NCBI RefSeq assembly: GCF_000208745.1
Contig: NC_030859.1
Span: forward strand, 7,269,687-7,333,686
DNA: 64,000 nt
Source: Theobroma cacao
Taxonomy: Eukaryota > Streptophyta > Magnoliopsida > Malvales > Malvaceae
Direction of reading: 5' to 3'
Shown here one piece after another: positions 47,121 to 59,514 of the stretch. The translations under genes were made by a program, and so were the position numbers. The first letter of the stretch is position 1. Every line of letters begins with the position of its first letter. The notes beneath the pieces were generated by a model that was given only the letters and a program-made list of their open reading frames with translations, was not told where the DNA came from and did not search any database.

Positions 47121-48889
47121 TGTTATATAATTACAATATATACATGTACATGATAAGATACATCTTGCTAGGAATGGCATGATTAGAGCATCAAAATAGC
47201 AGAATAACAAAGATTGAAACAAAATAGAAACCATGCCTCTTACCTTTGGATGACCTTAGTTGTTTAATGCAAAGTTAAACACCATAGAAAATTAGAAAAA
47301 AGGGTTTTACCTTTCCAAATGATATCATAATCAAATGGATTCTTTTTGGTGTCGAAAAATGTGAACACCTTCTTATGCGAAAGAATTCTAACCACTCGAA
47401 CACTTGGCCTCCAATATTGCACACACAATTGCAACAGATCATTCTCAAGGAGACAACTTTATGCCACAAGCTTGTCTTCTTTTCTTCTTTTATTTTCAGC
47501 AAAGAATCAATGGAGAAGTTTTCTAAAAAACCCTCTCAAGAGTGCTGGCACTCAAGAGAAAAACTATTAGTTTTTTTTTGTTGCCTTGAAAAAGAGTGGC
47601 TATAATATGATATTTATATCTGGGTTTAATTTTATTATTAGACTTATTAAAATCTACAAAATAAGTCCTTAATATTATAACAATTATAATATTTAACTAA
47701 TGCCTAATTAAACTATTTTAATTAGGTCTTTAGTAGTTAAAACCTAGAATTTGATTTAAGTTTAACTTAACTTAAATCATCACGCTGTCAGTTTAATCTA
47801 ATTTGCAACCTTTGTGTGTGATCCATTAGGTTCCTAACATGCTGGTAGTGAAATTGAATTATAATTTTATTAATTAATTAATTAATTTAAATTAATCATA
47901 TTTGATTTTAAATTAATTAATTTAATTTCATAGACCAAGATTGGCATCTAGCAATGCATCATGGCCACTCAATTGTCAAGAGACTTAAAGGATTCTTTGA
48001 TAACCTTTCAATGTACAGTTTATCAATGTAATTCATTACCTCATCATATATCCCAGAGATGATAAGAGCTTACTGTAGTGCCTACTCTTATTGATCTCCA
48101 TATGTGTTCTAGCAGTTAGATTTTTAACTTTATGGAGACTTATAAAACTCATTTCATAATCTCCTAATCGCCTTGGCCAAGGATTTGATGAAGCTAATGT
48201 TAACTAAGAACAAATAAGATATTTTTCCTTAAATCACTTGGGGTGATGATTCTTATCTGGACCACTCATTTGCCTACATATGCTTTATACTATACCAAAA
48301 AACATCTTGTATTGGCATCCTTAGTTAAGCACTCGTAGGGATGAAATCAAAGCATAGTACTACACATATAAGATAACTTGGTGTCTCAAGTCAAGGAGTA
48401 GTTACACAACTGACATATGAGAAGTATTGCATAGACATTTGAGTGAGGTACGAAATGCACTTCTCATGGTGGGTCATGTTCAGTAAACTAACTCTCCCAT
48501 AGCAAGCTCCCACATGCTAGTTCCAAGTATCTTTATACTTCAACCTATAAGAGCCGTTGCTTACTTCACAAGTAAGGAACATAGCATGTGCAATCTTTGA
48601 GCATTATTGATGCCCCATCTCTATAACACAATGATAAAAAACTTTAAAGAACAATGCTTTGATGTATAAAGATCTTATAATTGTATACCAATACAATTCC
48701 TTTACAAGGCATATATAGCTCCATGGGCTTTATTTACATAACTACAAAAAGTAATTAAATAAAAAACTTATGGATAAAAAACTACCTCATAATTATTATA
48801 AATTAATAAAATGTCATGCATGAATAACTTAAAATGTAATTCCCAAATGACCAAAGATTGGCTTGCATGGCTTATACTAACACACCTCT
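47121..48889. other. Non-coding repeat-like sequence, probably an old retroelement
   Basis: No protein text was recognised. Phrases such as GGGTCATGTTCAGTAAAC (about 48463) and TAGCAAGCTCCCACATGCTAG (48498 on) are reminiscent of a widespread non-coding plant repeat, but this is memory only. A (TTAA)n patch lies at 47870-47890. The small frames at 47275-47605 are not convincing genes. Confidence 0.35.
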
Positions 48890-49002
48890 CATGTTTTGAT
48901 TAAGTGGTATGACGAATGGATCGTTTTGAGTCTTTCTCAAGTCTAGCAGACTTTATCTAAGAGGATCTTTGTGTTGGTCATGAACCTAGAATCAGGTCAT
49001 GA
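48890..49002 (+). repeat. Ty3-type LTR tail
   Basis: It ends GGTCATGACA after TTGGTCATGAACC, in the style of the other Ty3-type LTR ends. It may be the end of the family E LTR that starts near 46254, with the sequence between them inserted. Confidence 0.4.
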
Positions 49003-49055
49003 CAACAAGGATCAATCATGTTTAATACTTAGTTGACCCTCTATCAAGGCATAAG
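49003..49055 (+). pseudogene. Copia reverse transcriptase fragment (Copia-3), left piece
   Basis: A short piece that continues across the Ty3/Gypsy insertion at 62432. Its last five bases, ATAAG, are the target site. Confidence 0.5.
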
Positions 49056-51947
49056 TCTAACACCACTAATTTTTTATGTAAATTAAGTTAATTAAGAATG
49101 ATCTATTAAGTGTATTATGCATTGAGGAAGTATGAGAATATTGAATCGACTTTATGGTTTGAGGTTTTGATTTGTGTTTCATATGATAATATATGATATG
49201 TTATATGTGGATTTGAGTTTTGAAAGATTTGAAGTTGCGGAAGAGGTTTTAGAATGAGTTTGGGCTTCCAAAACGAGTAAACAAGCAAGGGGAATCGAGT
49301 ATGTTGGTCTAGGATCAACTCTAGGCTCTTAATAGTCAATCCTAAGAAGGAAAAATGAGTAGGGAAGCAAGCATACTAGCCCAAGATCGACTATAGAGCT
49401 TTCATAATCAATCTTGTTAAGAAAAGTAGAATGTAAACTGGACATACTAGTTCAAGATCAACTATAAACCCTCTATAGTTGATCTAGTGAAGGAAAATAG
49501 GGGCATTTTGCTCATCCAGGATTGACTACGAGCCCAGTATAGTTGATCCTAGATTGCCAAATCAGCTAAATTTGGGCTTAAAAACCCAATGTCCATTTTT
49601 CCTCATTTTCTCTCCTTCAACTTAACTCTTCACCCATTTTCTCTCAATTCTCACACCTTTGAAGCCCACTGAATTCCAATGATAAATCAAGGATTTTGAG
49701 TGTTGAAAGTAGGAGTTTTCACTCCTAAAAAGTTTGGTTTGTGATTTTCATTTTCTCTCTCTAGAACTTAAAATCCTAAATTCCAAGAATGATTTTTAAA
49801 GATGGTTAAAGTGAATTGGAGCTTGGGAAATGCTTCTAGAGGTAAGATTAAGCATTTTTATAAATTGGTTTCTAATTTAATCGGTTAATAACTTAAGTCT
49901 TGCTTTGGTTCAGCTTTGGCGAAATTGGCTCTTTTAAGTTAACTAAAGATTTGGGGTAAACAATAGCACAATCCAACTTCTAAGGTATGGGCTTAGCTCA
50001 TTGTTGAAGGAATTAAGCTTATGCGATGGATTGTTAAAGATTTGGCTATTCTTAGAAAAAATTGACATTTTTGGAAAATCAGGATTTAATTAGTTTTATA
50101 ATATTTTAGTATGTTTAAGGGAATATTAAAGCTACTTGGTGTATTTATGAGCTAAAAGATGATTAGAGGCAAAAACCAAGCTTGGTAGTGGGAATCCTTT
50201 CAATTTTTCACTATGAGTGGGATTAATTAAATGAATGTGATGCATAATGCATGGAAAATGCACTGCATTGGTGCTATATTATGAATGCACACCTAGTTGA
50301 ACATACCTAGGTTAGAGAACTATGTATGCATATATGTGAACATGATTCTTTATATGGGTGTGCCTAGGGTAGTGTATTACTTAATGTACATGTTAGTATA
50401 TATGTTTACTTGTGAATGCCTTTGGGAAACATGAGCTATTAGACATCAAGATGATGTATGATCTTAATGGCTATTGGTTATGTGATAACTAAATCATTGT
50501 GATGGTGATACTAAGATGTGGATTTAGATTGCTTATTTGTTGACGGAATATTGATGCATGATCTGATACAATATTATTCATGTATATGTGGCTTTTAGGC
50601 CATGATTGAATTTTAATGAGATTAATGATGTATGAGTAGCTAGTGAACCATGATTATTGAAGCAGTTAGAACTTTAATGAGTTTATTAGCAAATAAAGCT
50701 TGATAAATGAGATTGTCACTATGTTGTGGACATATGGAAAGATAGAGACAAGATGGTTCCAATGTGGAGTTATGTTTCATCTGAGGAATGAATTTCAGAC
50801 ATTGATTTGACTTGAGGTTAAGTAGATCCTGTTGCCCTGCAATTATGTGTGTGCATGTAGGGATGGTGGTAAACACTAGAGCTGTGGCATAAATCTCCCC
50901 TATGGTTCCCACTTACAGTGCAGTGATGATGCTTGTCAGGAGATTACTCTAAATGATGCCATCAACTGGAGATTACTCTGAGCAATGCCAACTATCAGGA
51001 CATTACTCTTGTTGATGATATGACTCTCCACGAGTGGCTTTGGCGTTGTGCATGATTTGCTCTCCGCTAATTGCTTCGGCACGTGCATAATTTGTTCTCC
51101 ACCAGTGGCTTTACCCTGAGCATGATTCGATTTCTCTGTCAGTTGGTCATAAAGTGTGATTTGACTATATCCAGGGGAGGATCACTTAATGATTTGATTT
51201 GACATATGCATGACATGAGATAGCCTTGGAAGGCTTAGATTGTATTTGAATTGAAAATGATGTAATGTTCTGGTGACTGAAGTGTGCTGATGAGAATGAT
51301 ATGAAGAATTTTAATGGCTTCGATGATATGCCGAACGATTGTGATGACAATTGGAGACAATGGGGATGATGATGTACCCCGTATTTTGAGACCATAGGGA
51401 TGACTATATGCCCCTATATTTAAAGATGTTTGATGGATTATACATATGCATCGATAGTGCATACTTATTTTGTCATTTAAATATGTATGACTTTACTTGT
51501 CGCATCGTTCACTGAGTATTAGAGTACTGATTCATTTGTGTACCATGTGCAGATAACTAGTCCACTAGATGGATTGATTTTGGCAATTGGTAGGTCCCCT
51601 ATTTTGGTCACTTTTTTAGGTCAGGTCCATGTTAGCTTTGGCACTCGAAATTTATGTCTAGAAAATAATGTATTTGGATATTGTAGGCACTAAGTACCAG
51701 GTGATATTGTGTACAAAGGTTGTGTAATACGAACCTATCTTAAATGGCCAATGTATGGCCTTGCGAATATTTTATGGATTATAAGCCAGGGATGATGTAT
51801 TAGAATTGAACTTTATTGTGAATATTGATAACTAACTCCCTCTGGCTTTATAATATATGAGTTGAATTTTAAGGCTTGCTCGGGTCTAATGGGCTTTCTT
51901 GCTGCACTCGTGCATTGGTCATGGACCCCTAGAGTTGAGTCTTGACA
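49056..51947 (+). repeat. 5' LTR of the Ty3/Gypsy element
   Basis: It starts TCTAACACC (the 3' copy reads TGTAACACC) and ends AGTCTTGACA. Four imperfect inverted-repeat pairs lie at 49309-49551. A tandem-like region with GGAGATTACTCT and GATTTGCTCTCC words lies at 50937-51130. The short frames inside are not genes. Confidence 0.93.
49309..49551 (+). repeat. Four hairpin-forming units in the 5' LTR
   Basis: Each unit has an arm near AGGATCGACTATA, a short spacer, and an arm near TATAGTCGATCCT. Units lie at about 49309-49352, 49382-49416, 49453-49486 and 49517-49552, a spacing near 70 bp. The 3' LTR has the same four at about 59769-60011. Confidence 0.8.
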
Positions 51948-51951
51948 AAGT

Positions 51952-51963
51952 TAGTATCAGAGC
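51952..51963 (+). promoter_or_regulatory. Primer-binding site of the Ty3/Gypsy element
   Basis: TAGTATCAGAGC, four bases after the 5' LTR: the initiator tRNA-Met site with one change. Confidence 0.8.
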
Positions 51964-52179
51964 GCTAGTTTGGTATTGACACACCTAGGTTAGAGAATCC
52001 TAGGTATATTTGTGTCTGGCAGTAGAGTGTCGAGACTAGTGTAGAGTTTTGTTCATGGTTCGTGACTGTAGCACTAATTATGAGTAGAAGGCTACACGAA
52101 CTCTTAAGTTTTAGTAAACCTACCCTCTATATTTTTGGAATTTGAATTTTTGAATATGGTATTGCTTTATCTTGGTATA

Positions 52180-53516
52180 AAATGCCGCCTAAGACGAGAG
52201 TTGCCTTAAGGCCATTTGAGAGCAAGATGCCCTAGATAAGCCTATAAAGCCACAACAAATGTCCATGTTAAGGAGTCATTGTAGAAATAGGGTAACGAGA
52301 CGTGCTAGAAATGCGAAGCCAAGTTATATGTACCCTGATGATAAGAATGTAGGAGATGGGGATGACTACCCTACAAGAGGATGTGACACCCTAGAGGATT
52401 TGGCAACAGGGCTGCAAAGTTTGGCTAATGAATTTGTTGAGTTTTGCAATAAAAATGAGGCACCATTTGAGGAATGGGTTGATTCTAGCTCGTAAGATCC
52501 GGACTATGTGCCTCACAGTGAATATCAGTGAGGGGTTATTGAGGTTATTTTGTCAAATTTTTTAAAACTAAAGCCCCCATCATTTACTAGTTCAGATGCG
52601 GAGGAAGATCCATAAATATTTTTAGAAGATATGGAATGTATTTATTCTGCCTTAGGATGCTCCACACATCGATCAGTAGAATTGGTGGGATTCAAATTAA
52701 AAGATGTGGCCAGAATATGGTTCGTGTTACTTAAGAGAGGTAGACCATCAAGGTCGAACCCGATGGGTGTGAGGGACTCTAAGGCACAAGAGTTTGAAAC
52801 TTTGAGATAGACCACAAGTATGATAGTCACAGAGTATGATGTCCGTTTCACCCAACTTTCAAGATACGCTCTTGACTTGGTCCTAACTTAACAAAGAAAG
52901 ATTAGGAGATTTATATGGGGATTAATTAAGCTGTTATTTAGAGTTTTAGCCATCAAAAGGTTTGCCTCATATGTAGCAGTGGTGGATGCGGCTAGAATCA
53001 TTAAAACCAAGAGAATGAAATCTAGGATAGGAAGAGAAAGGGATAGGAGAATGCGGGGCCAAGGCCAACAAGGTCGTAGAGATTCTAGTGCGATTAAAAG
53101 CCCCATGTTTATATGTCATTAGAGTCATGGGGGAACCACTCCTACACACAGGCCACCCAAGAATAGTGATTCATTCAGCCCACCATCCAGATAAAATAGT
53201 CAATCGGAGCATCTAATTTGGGCCTCAAGCAGCGAGGTGTTTTCTATAATAATTGTGGAAAAACACAAGGTGGACCGTGCCACAAATCAGTGGGATTATG
53301 TTTTATATGTGGCCAACTAGGGCATTTGATAAGAGATTACCCAATACAGAGGCAATCAATTAAGGGTGACCATGGTTATGTGAGAAAAGTGTCTAATACC
53401 CTGCCTATTACGGCACCGATTGGGAGAAATGTTAGAAGTGACAAAGGCAAAGGGATAGCTTCATCGTCTCATGGTAAGCCCACACAATCGGCTAATGATG
53501 GAGGAGGTCAAGCTTA
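52180..53516 (+). pseudogene. Ty3/Gypsy gag
   Basis: Text of a retrotransposon gag domain runs through stops: KLKPPSFTSSDAEEDP (about 52570), AARIWF-like VARIWFVLLKRG (about 52708) and TEYDVRFTQLSRYA (about 52833). A basic linker follows, then the knuckle CFICGQLGHLIRDY (about 53300-53341), in which the last Cys position reads Tyr. At least one frameshift lies between 52800 and 53218. Confidence 0.75.
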
Positions 53517-53526
53517 GGTATTCATT

Positions 53527-53803
53527 TTGACACTGCAAAATGCTCAAATTTCTAATGTTGTGGTCACCGGTACATTTCCTATTTATAGTACCGAAGCTTT
53601 AGTTTTGTTTGACCTTAAATCATCACATTCCTTTGTGTCCTTACATTTTGTTCCGAAATTAGATTGGTTTTGTAGTAATATGGAGAAACCCTTGATTATG
53701 ACTACTCCCTTAGAGGAGACTTTTATGGTAAAATATGTGTATAAATCTTGTGTGGTCCACATAAAGGACAAAGACATGTTAGCAGATTGGTGATGTTGCT
53801 AAC
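53527..53803 (+). pseudogene. Ty3/Gypsy protease, left part
   Basis: VLFDLKSSHSFVS (about 53603) sits where the family has an Asp-Ser/Thr-Gly active site followed by SHSF, so the catalytic triplet is altered. The frame runs to KDKDMLADW and a stop near 53793, just before the nested LTR. Protease text resumes at 56553 (DFDVILGMD). Confidence 0.75.
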
Positions 53804-55005
53804 TATGAGACCTCGACCCCTATAGGCCCATAATTAGGTGTAGACGCGATAACAAGGGCCAGGGGTAATTTCATCATTTCTCATGGTGAGTCCCTATAAG
53901 TAGGCTTTCAAACAATATTAAGGCCTAAATAGGCCTAAGGCATAAATGAATGATGAAAATAAGGGTAAAATGACGAAGAAAATAAAAATAATGACGATTT
54001 CCAAGGTAAAGGCAAAATGGTCATTTTTCAGCTCGAGTCGAAATTTTAGGTTTTCATGAACTCGAGTATTTTTAGACTATTATGGACTTTGTCCCAGTGT
54101 CAAAAGAGTAAAAAGATTGCACCAAGGATTGGAGGAGAACAAGTCAACTTATTAAGGGCATTTTCATAATTTAAGTAGAGATTGGATAAACTTTAGCTAT
54201 AAATATCATTTTTCTAGCAGCTTCTTCATTTCTCTAGCAGCTTCTTCTTCTTCTACCTCCCATCTCACATTTCTTTTATCTTCCATGGAAGTTTGTTTTG
54301 AAACCTCCATAACTTCTCTCAAGCTAGCTCCAATTTTCATGTTTTTGTGCACCCTTTCATAGAACCTTTTGTGCTCTTTCACTCTCACTTTAAAACCCTT
54401 GAAAAGTCTTACTTTCATACTTTCTCTCACTAGCTAGGTGTTTTAGAGAGAGAAAGAGGGAGCTTCTATAATAGCTTGAAAATTTTTGGAAAGAAATTCA
54501 ATTACAAAGATACCAAGGTGAGTAGTGAATTAGAGTTGATTTTTTTAAGTTGTTGAAAATGGCTAGTGGATAGATTTGTGAATGTTTTGTAGTTGAGGAT
54601 ATTTATTCATCTTTAGTGTGATTAGAATAGTGAAAGTAAATAGCCACTTAATGGCAATTGGAAGCTAGTTGGGGATAACTAGTAGAACATGATTTAGGAG
54701 ATATCTTTTAAAATTTATAGTTATGTGAATTGAGTTAATTGTGATGCTAATGTGATGATAGGTTCCAACGAAGACCCATCGCCCCATTTGACCATTAGAG
54801 GAAGTTGGAGTTGGGTAAAGATTTAACAAATACCAGTGAGTGAACTTGCATTAAAATGTTTTAGGATTAGGGCATATGTGTTTGATTAAATCCATTGAAA
54901 TATTTTATCTGTTCTTCTCTAAAATATGCATGGGAACAAGCTTTTGATGAAATGTTTTGCGTTGTGGAATGCAACTGTGATGAATCCATGTGCCCTGTGT
55001 TATGT

Positions 55006-55050
55006 TGATATATATATATATATATATACCTATATATATATATATANNNN

Positions 55051-55090
<40 letters not shown>
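55006..55090. repeat. (AT)n run with a four-base assembly gap
   Basis: Alternating TA from about 55006, Ns at 55047-55050, then AT to 55090. The gap probably reflects an unresolved repeat length. Confidence 0.95.
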
Positions 55091-55094
<4 letters not shown>

Positions 55095-55149
55095 CTAAAT
55101 ATATATGATATGTATTGATAATAATATTGTATGTAATTGTAACTGAGCA

Positions 55150-55290
55150 TGTGCGCGATGTGGGGGAGCACATGTTGGTGATGACAAGTGCAGGAGTGTG
55201 GATGATGATATTGCCTGTGCACAATGTAGGGGATGCACACGATGGTATTAGTTGTGCACGATGTGGGGGATGCACACGATGACTCCAGCT
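55150..55290 (+). repeat. Tandem units in the nested LTR
   Basis: Three imperfect copies of TGTGCACGATGTGGGGGAT followed by GCACACGATG, at about 55151, 55215 and 55252, with uneven spacing (about 64 and 37 bases). Confidence 0.6.
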
Positions 55291-55533
55291 ATGTGTGTGA
55301 TTTGGGGGTTGTACATAAGCTGGGTGAGGTGGTGGTGGTATTGGTGGTTATGTATGTATATATATATATATATTTATGCAATAGAAAGTTCATGAATATG
55401 GTATATGGTTGTAATGTATGTGAAATCTTGCATGTTGAACCTTGGAAATTGCTAAGTATTTTCAAGTCGATTTTGTCATTGCAGCAGAATGGCCTTTTCT
55501 TGATATAATGAAAACTTTTCTTGATGTCCTGTT

Positions 55534-55915
55534 TCTCACTGCAGCAAGAATCATTCTCGCTGCAGTGAGAAACTCTTGAGTTGGGAGGCCGACTGCAGCC
55601 CGATAACTCGCTGCAACGAGAATACATTCTCGCTGCAGCGAGATGTCTACAAGACATTTAGCTGCAGCGAAAAACATTTTGTCGTGCTTGCTACCTTGTT
55701 TGGTTTCTGCCCTATTTTCCACATCTTTAACATCATAGTTGATCATGGACTTCCAACATCAAGGAATTAATTAATTAAGTTTGAAATGACTAGTTTTAGT
55801 GAGAAACCCTCGACCAGTTGAGAAACCCTTGGCCAGTTGATGCTTTGAGCCCAAATTTCACTGCAGAGAAAATTCATTCTCGCTGCAGCGAGAATGCCTT
55901 TCCGTTGCAGCGAGG
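55534..55915 (+). repeat. CTCGCTGCAGCGAG hairpin cluster
   Basis: ATTCTCGCTGCAG(C/T)GAGAA-type palindromes with partial copies before them: about 55541-55573, 55609-55641 and 55860-55913. The core CTCGCTGCAGCGAG is a perfect 14-bp palindrome. Confidence 0.8.
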
Positions 55916-56547
55916 ACCCGTCATTTCACTTGACTTCCTTAAATGCTACTAAAGTTTTCACTCTTTAAATTCTTTGTTATGTATGGATCCTTCACCATCA
56001 AGTGATTAACCAATTAAGGGTTTAATGAGGGGTTTTAATAAGAATTAAACTAAATTGCATTGTTTTTGAAAATAAGTGCATCATGATTTCTTAAACTTTT
56101 CTTATCGTTTGTTTGTTCCCTTCCTTTGTTCACTCACTGGGTTTATACTCACTGTTTTCAACTTCATGTTTTCATATCAGGAGGCAGTTGGTAACTAGGT
56201 CGAGGTGTCTTCCTAGATTCGTCTCCTTGGTTGGTATTTTGGCATTCAATAGCAGTACTTTTACCCGAGTCTCTCCGCTGGAAGTCGAGTATCCCTTTTG
56301 TTGTGTATAGAGAAACCTGGTGTAAATTATTAAGATATATGTTTTAGACAATATATGTATATTTTGATTGGTAATGCCACTATGGGATAGCAATGGTTAG
56401 CATTATTTTGAATTGGAATTATGAAATATAACTTTAGCAACTTTTGATGGAATGATGAACAAGTCATATAGATAGGCTTGCTTGGGCTTAGTGGGCTATG
56501 TCCATTGGGCCCATCATCAATCATGGCCCGAAATTTGGGTTGTGACA

Positions 56548-58160
56548 CTAACTTTGGATTTTGATGTGATATTGGGTATGGACTAGTTTACGTCTTGTTT
56601 TGCCAAGATAGATTGCTACCATAAGTTGGTGAAGTTTAAGTTCCCAAGGGAACCTTCATTTTTGATATACTGGTATGGTAGTTCCGTGTCAATAGCAATT
56701 GTCCTAGAGATAGCTGCCAGACATATGCCAAGGCAATAAAGCCAAGGATATTTGGTGATGACAAGAGATGCTTCAATGGATGATGGAAGAATGAATCTCA
56801 TATTGGTAGTAGGTGAGTGTTCGCATGTATTTCTAAAAGAATTACTTGGATGACCTGTTGAAAAGGAAATTAAATTTTGTATCCATTTGATTTTGGATAC
56901 GCAGCCAATTTTTATACCTCCTTATTGAATGGTGCCAACTGAGTTAAGAGAGCTTAAGGTGCAATTGGAGGACTTATTGAATCAAGGCTTTATACGCCCA
57001 AGTGTGTCACTTTGGGGAGATTCGGTGTTATTCGTAAAGAAAAATGATGGTAGCCTTTGATTATGCATTAACTACCGACAATTGAATAAGGTCACTATAA
57101 AGAATAAATACCCACTTCCAAAAGTCGATGACTTGTTTGATTAGTTGCAAGGTGTCGTATGCTTCTCTAAGAATGATTTACGCTCGACGCATCACCAATT
57201 GAGAATAAGAGAATGTGATGTACCCAAGACAATGTTCTGCACGCATTACTGACATTATGAATTTTTGGTGATGTCATTTGGGCTCACAGATGCACCTATA
57301 GTGTTTATGGATTTAATGAACAAGGTCTTTCGAGCATATTAGATAAATTTGTAATTGTATTTATAGATGATACATTGGTGCATCCTAAAAGCCCAAAAGA
57401 ACATGCACAACATCTGAGAATTATACTTCACCCTAAGAGAGCATAGATTATAGGCTAAGTTCTCGAAGTGTGAAGTTTGGTTGAATAAAGTCAGTTTCAT
57501 AGGACATGTGGTGTCTAAACAAAGGTTGCAAGTTAATCCCAGCAAGGTGGTAGCTGTAGAGAATTTGCAAAGGGCGACGTCTGTAACAGAAGTTAGGAGT
57601 TTCTCGGGCTTAGTTGGATATTACAGATGATTCATGCAAGATTTTTCTATGATCACATCCCCTTTGACAAGGCTAACTTAGAAATGAGTCAAGTTTGATT
57701 GGCCTGATGCATGTGAGGCTAGTTTTCAGAGGCTTAAAGCTTGCCTCACTTCTGCACTAGTGTTAAGCCTACCATGTGGATCTAGAGGTTATATCGTGTA
57801 TTGCGACGCATCACGAATTGGATTGGGTTACGTGTTGATGCAACACAAAAAGCACATAGAATACGCCTCACGACAATTAAAGAAGCATGAACAGAACTAC
57901 CTTACGCATGACATAGAGATAGCCGCAATTATATTTGCTTTGAAAATTTGGTGCCATTATCTTTATGGTGTGACTTGCGAAATATATACCGATAACAAAA
58001 GTTTAAAGTATATATTTTAGCAAAAAGATTTGAATTTGAGAGAACGTAGGTGGTTGGAACTGTTCAAGGATTACGTTTGTAGATTACTTTACCATCCCAA
58101 CAAAGCTAATGTAGTAGTAGATACTCTAAGTCGAAAGTTAATAGGGAGTTTGGCATAAGT
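56548..58160 (+). pseudogene. Ty3/Gypsy reverse transcriptase and RNase H
   Basis: After DFDVILGMD come the reverse transcriptase blocks [18 protein letters not shown] (about 56950), LCINYRQLNKVTIKNKYPLP (about 57061), HYEFLVMSFGLTDAP (about 57250) and the catalytic FIDD (about 57361), which keeps both Asp. RNase H text is [16 protein letters not shown] (57795-57842), [10 protein letters not shown] and [10 protein letters not shown], ending in a stop at 58020 and continuing beyond. Several stops and at least one frame change are present. Confidence 0.85.
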
Positions 58161-59446
58161 AACTATAGAGAGACTATCCTTAATGCAGAGCTTGTATGAG
58201 TTGGGCAATATGGGAGCACATTTTGAGGTCAATGATTCGTATGCTTTAATAGCACATATTAGAGTTTGACTAGTGATATTAGATCAAATTAAAGTTACCC
58301 AAGATCAAGATGAATATATGGTTAAAATATTTAGAGACATAAGCGAAGACAAAGCTCAAGATTTTGTATACGACATAGATGGTTTAATGAGATATCAATC
58401 ACGCATTCATGTGCCAAATATGAATAATTTAAGGTATGAGATTTTGGAAGAGGTGCATATTGCAGCTTAAGCGATACACCCTAGAGCCACTAAGATGTAT
58501 CATGATTTACAATTTATATATTGGTGGCCAGGATTAATGAGAAATGTGGCTAAGTATGTCTTTAAGTGTTTGATTTGTCAACAAGTGAAAGTTGAACATT
58601 AGAGACCATTAAGACTACTACAACCATTACTGATACCAAAGTGGAAGTGGGAACATGTAATTATGGACTTTGTAACGGGTTTACCATGAGCTAGAGCTGG
58701 CTATGATGCCATTTGGGTCTGATAGAGGATGGCAATTTACGTGTCTATTTTAGAAGAAATTGCAACAGGCCTTAGGTACAAGATTAGATTTTAGGGCTTT
58801 CCACCCACAGACAAATGGCTAATCCGAGCGTACCATTCAAACATTCAAGGATATGTTAAGAATGATTATGCTTGATTTTGGAGTTTCATGGTATTATTAT
58901 CTACCTTTAGTTGAGTATGCATATAACAATAGTTATCAAGCCATGATCGGCATGGCACCGCATAAGGCTTTATATGGGCGAAGATACAAATTGTCTATTG
59001 GTTGGTTTGAAGTTGGAGAAAGAAAGCTCTTAGGGCTAGAGTTGGTCCAAGAAGCTGAGCAATGCATACATGTAATTTGAGAAAGGATGCTAACTGCTCA
59101 AAGTCATCAAAAGTCTTATGCCGATAATAGATGAAGACCCTTGGCATTTGATGTTTGCGATTATGTATTTTTGAAAGATTCACCTACCAAAGGAGTGAGG
59201 AGAATCAAAAGGAAAGGCAAACTGAGTCTCAGATACATTAGAACCTTTGAGGTCTTAAAGCACGTTGGCACAATTGCTTATCATTTTGCATTACTGCCTA
59301 ATTTGTTGAATCAGCAAGTGATACGACTTCGCTTTAAAGATATTTTTACGGTGAAAGTATTGTGGCGAAACCATTCGGTTGAGGATGCTACAGGGGAACT
59401 CAAGGAAGAAATGGAAGAGAAATATCCCCATCTTTTTGAGGTTTGA
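58161..59446 (+). pseudogene. Ty3/Gypsy integrase with chromodomain-like C-terminus
   Basis: The zinc-binding region reads HPRATKMYHDL and WWPGLMRNVAKYVFKCLICQ (about 58480-58580). The core begins WKWEHVIMDFVTGLP (first Asp) and then jumps, near 58720, to SDRGWQFT (second Asp), without the roughly 200 bases expected between. It continues FHPQTNG, SERTIQTFKDMLR (Glu) and LPLVEYAYNNSY. The end (about 59350-59446) reads VKVLWRNHSVEDATGEL and EEKYPHLF, like the chromodomain of Tekay-type elements, which steers integration to chromatin marks. Confidence 0.85.
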
Positions 59447-59514
59447 TATATGTGTTTTGTCCTATGGTAAATGATTTGAAATTAGAGGATAAATTTTCTA
59501 TAAGGAAAGAAGAA

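Larger units (their letters stand above)
53804..56547 (+). mobile_element. Solo LTR nested in the Ty3/Gypsy protease (family B)
   Basis: 2744 bp with a perfect target duplication CTAAC (53799-53803 and 56548-56552). It starts TATGAGACC (one change from the usual TG) and ends GGGTTGTGACA. TATA box GCTATAAATAT at 54196-54206. It holds an (AT)n run with a gap, tandem GTGCACGATGTGGGGGATGC units (about 55150-55290) and CTCGCTGCAGCGAG hairpins (about 55534-55915). The protease text of the host element is continuous on both sides of it apart from damage. Confidence 0.92.

Noticed and set aside
47275..47605. Overlapping 74-76 codon frames on both strands
   Set aside because: Opposite-strand overlap, no recognisable text, and located in repeat-like sequence.
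54926..55108. Tyr/Ile repeat frames across the (AT)n run
   Set aside because: Pure translation of a dinucleotide repeat with a gap in it.
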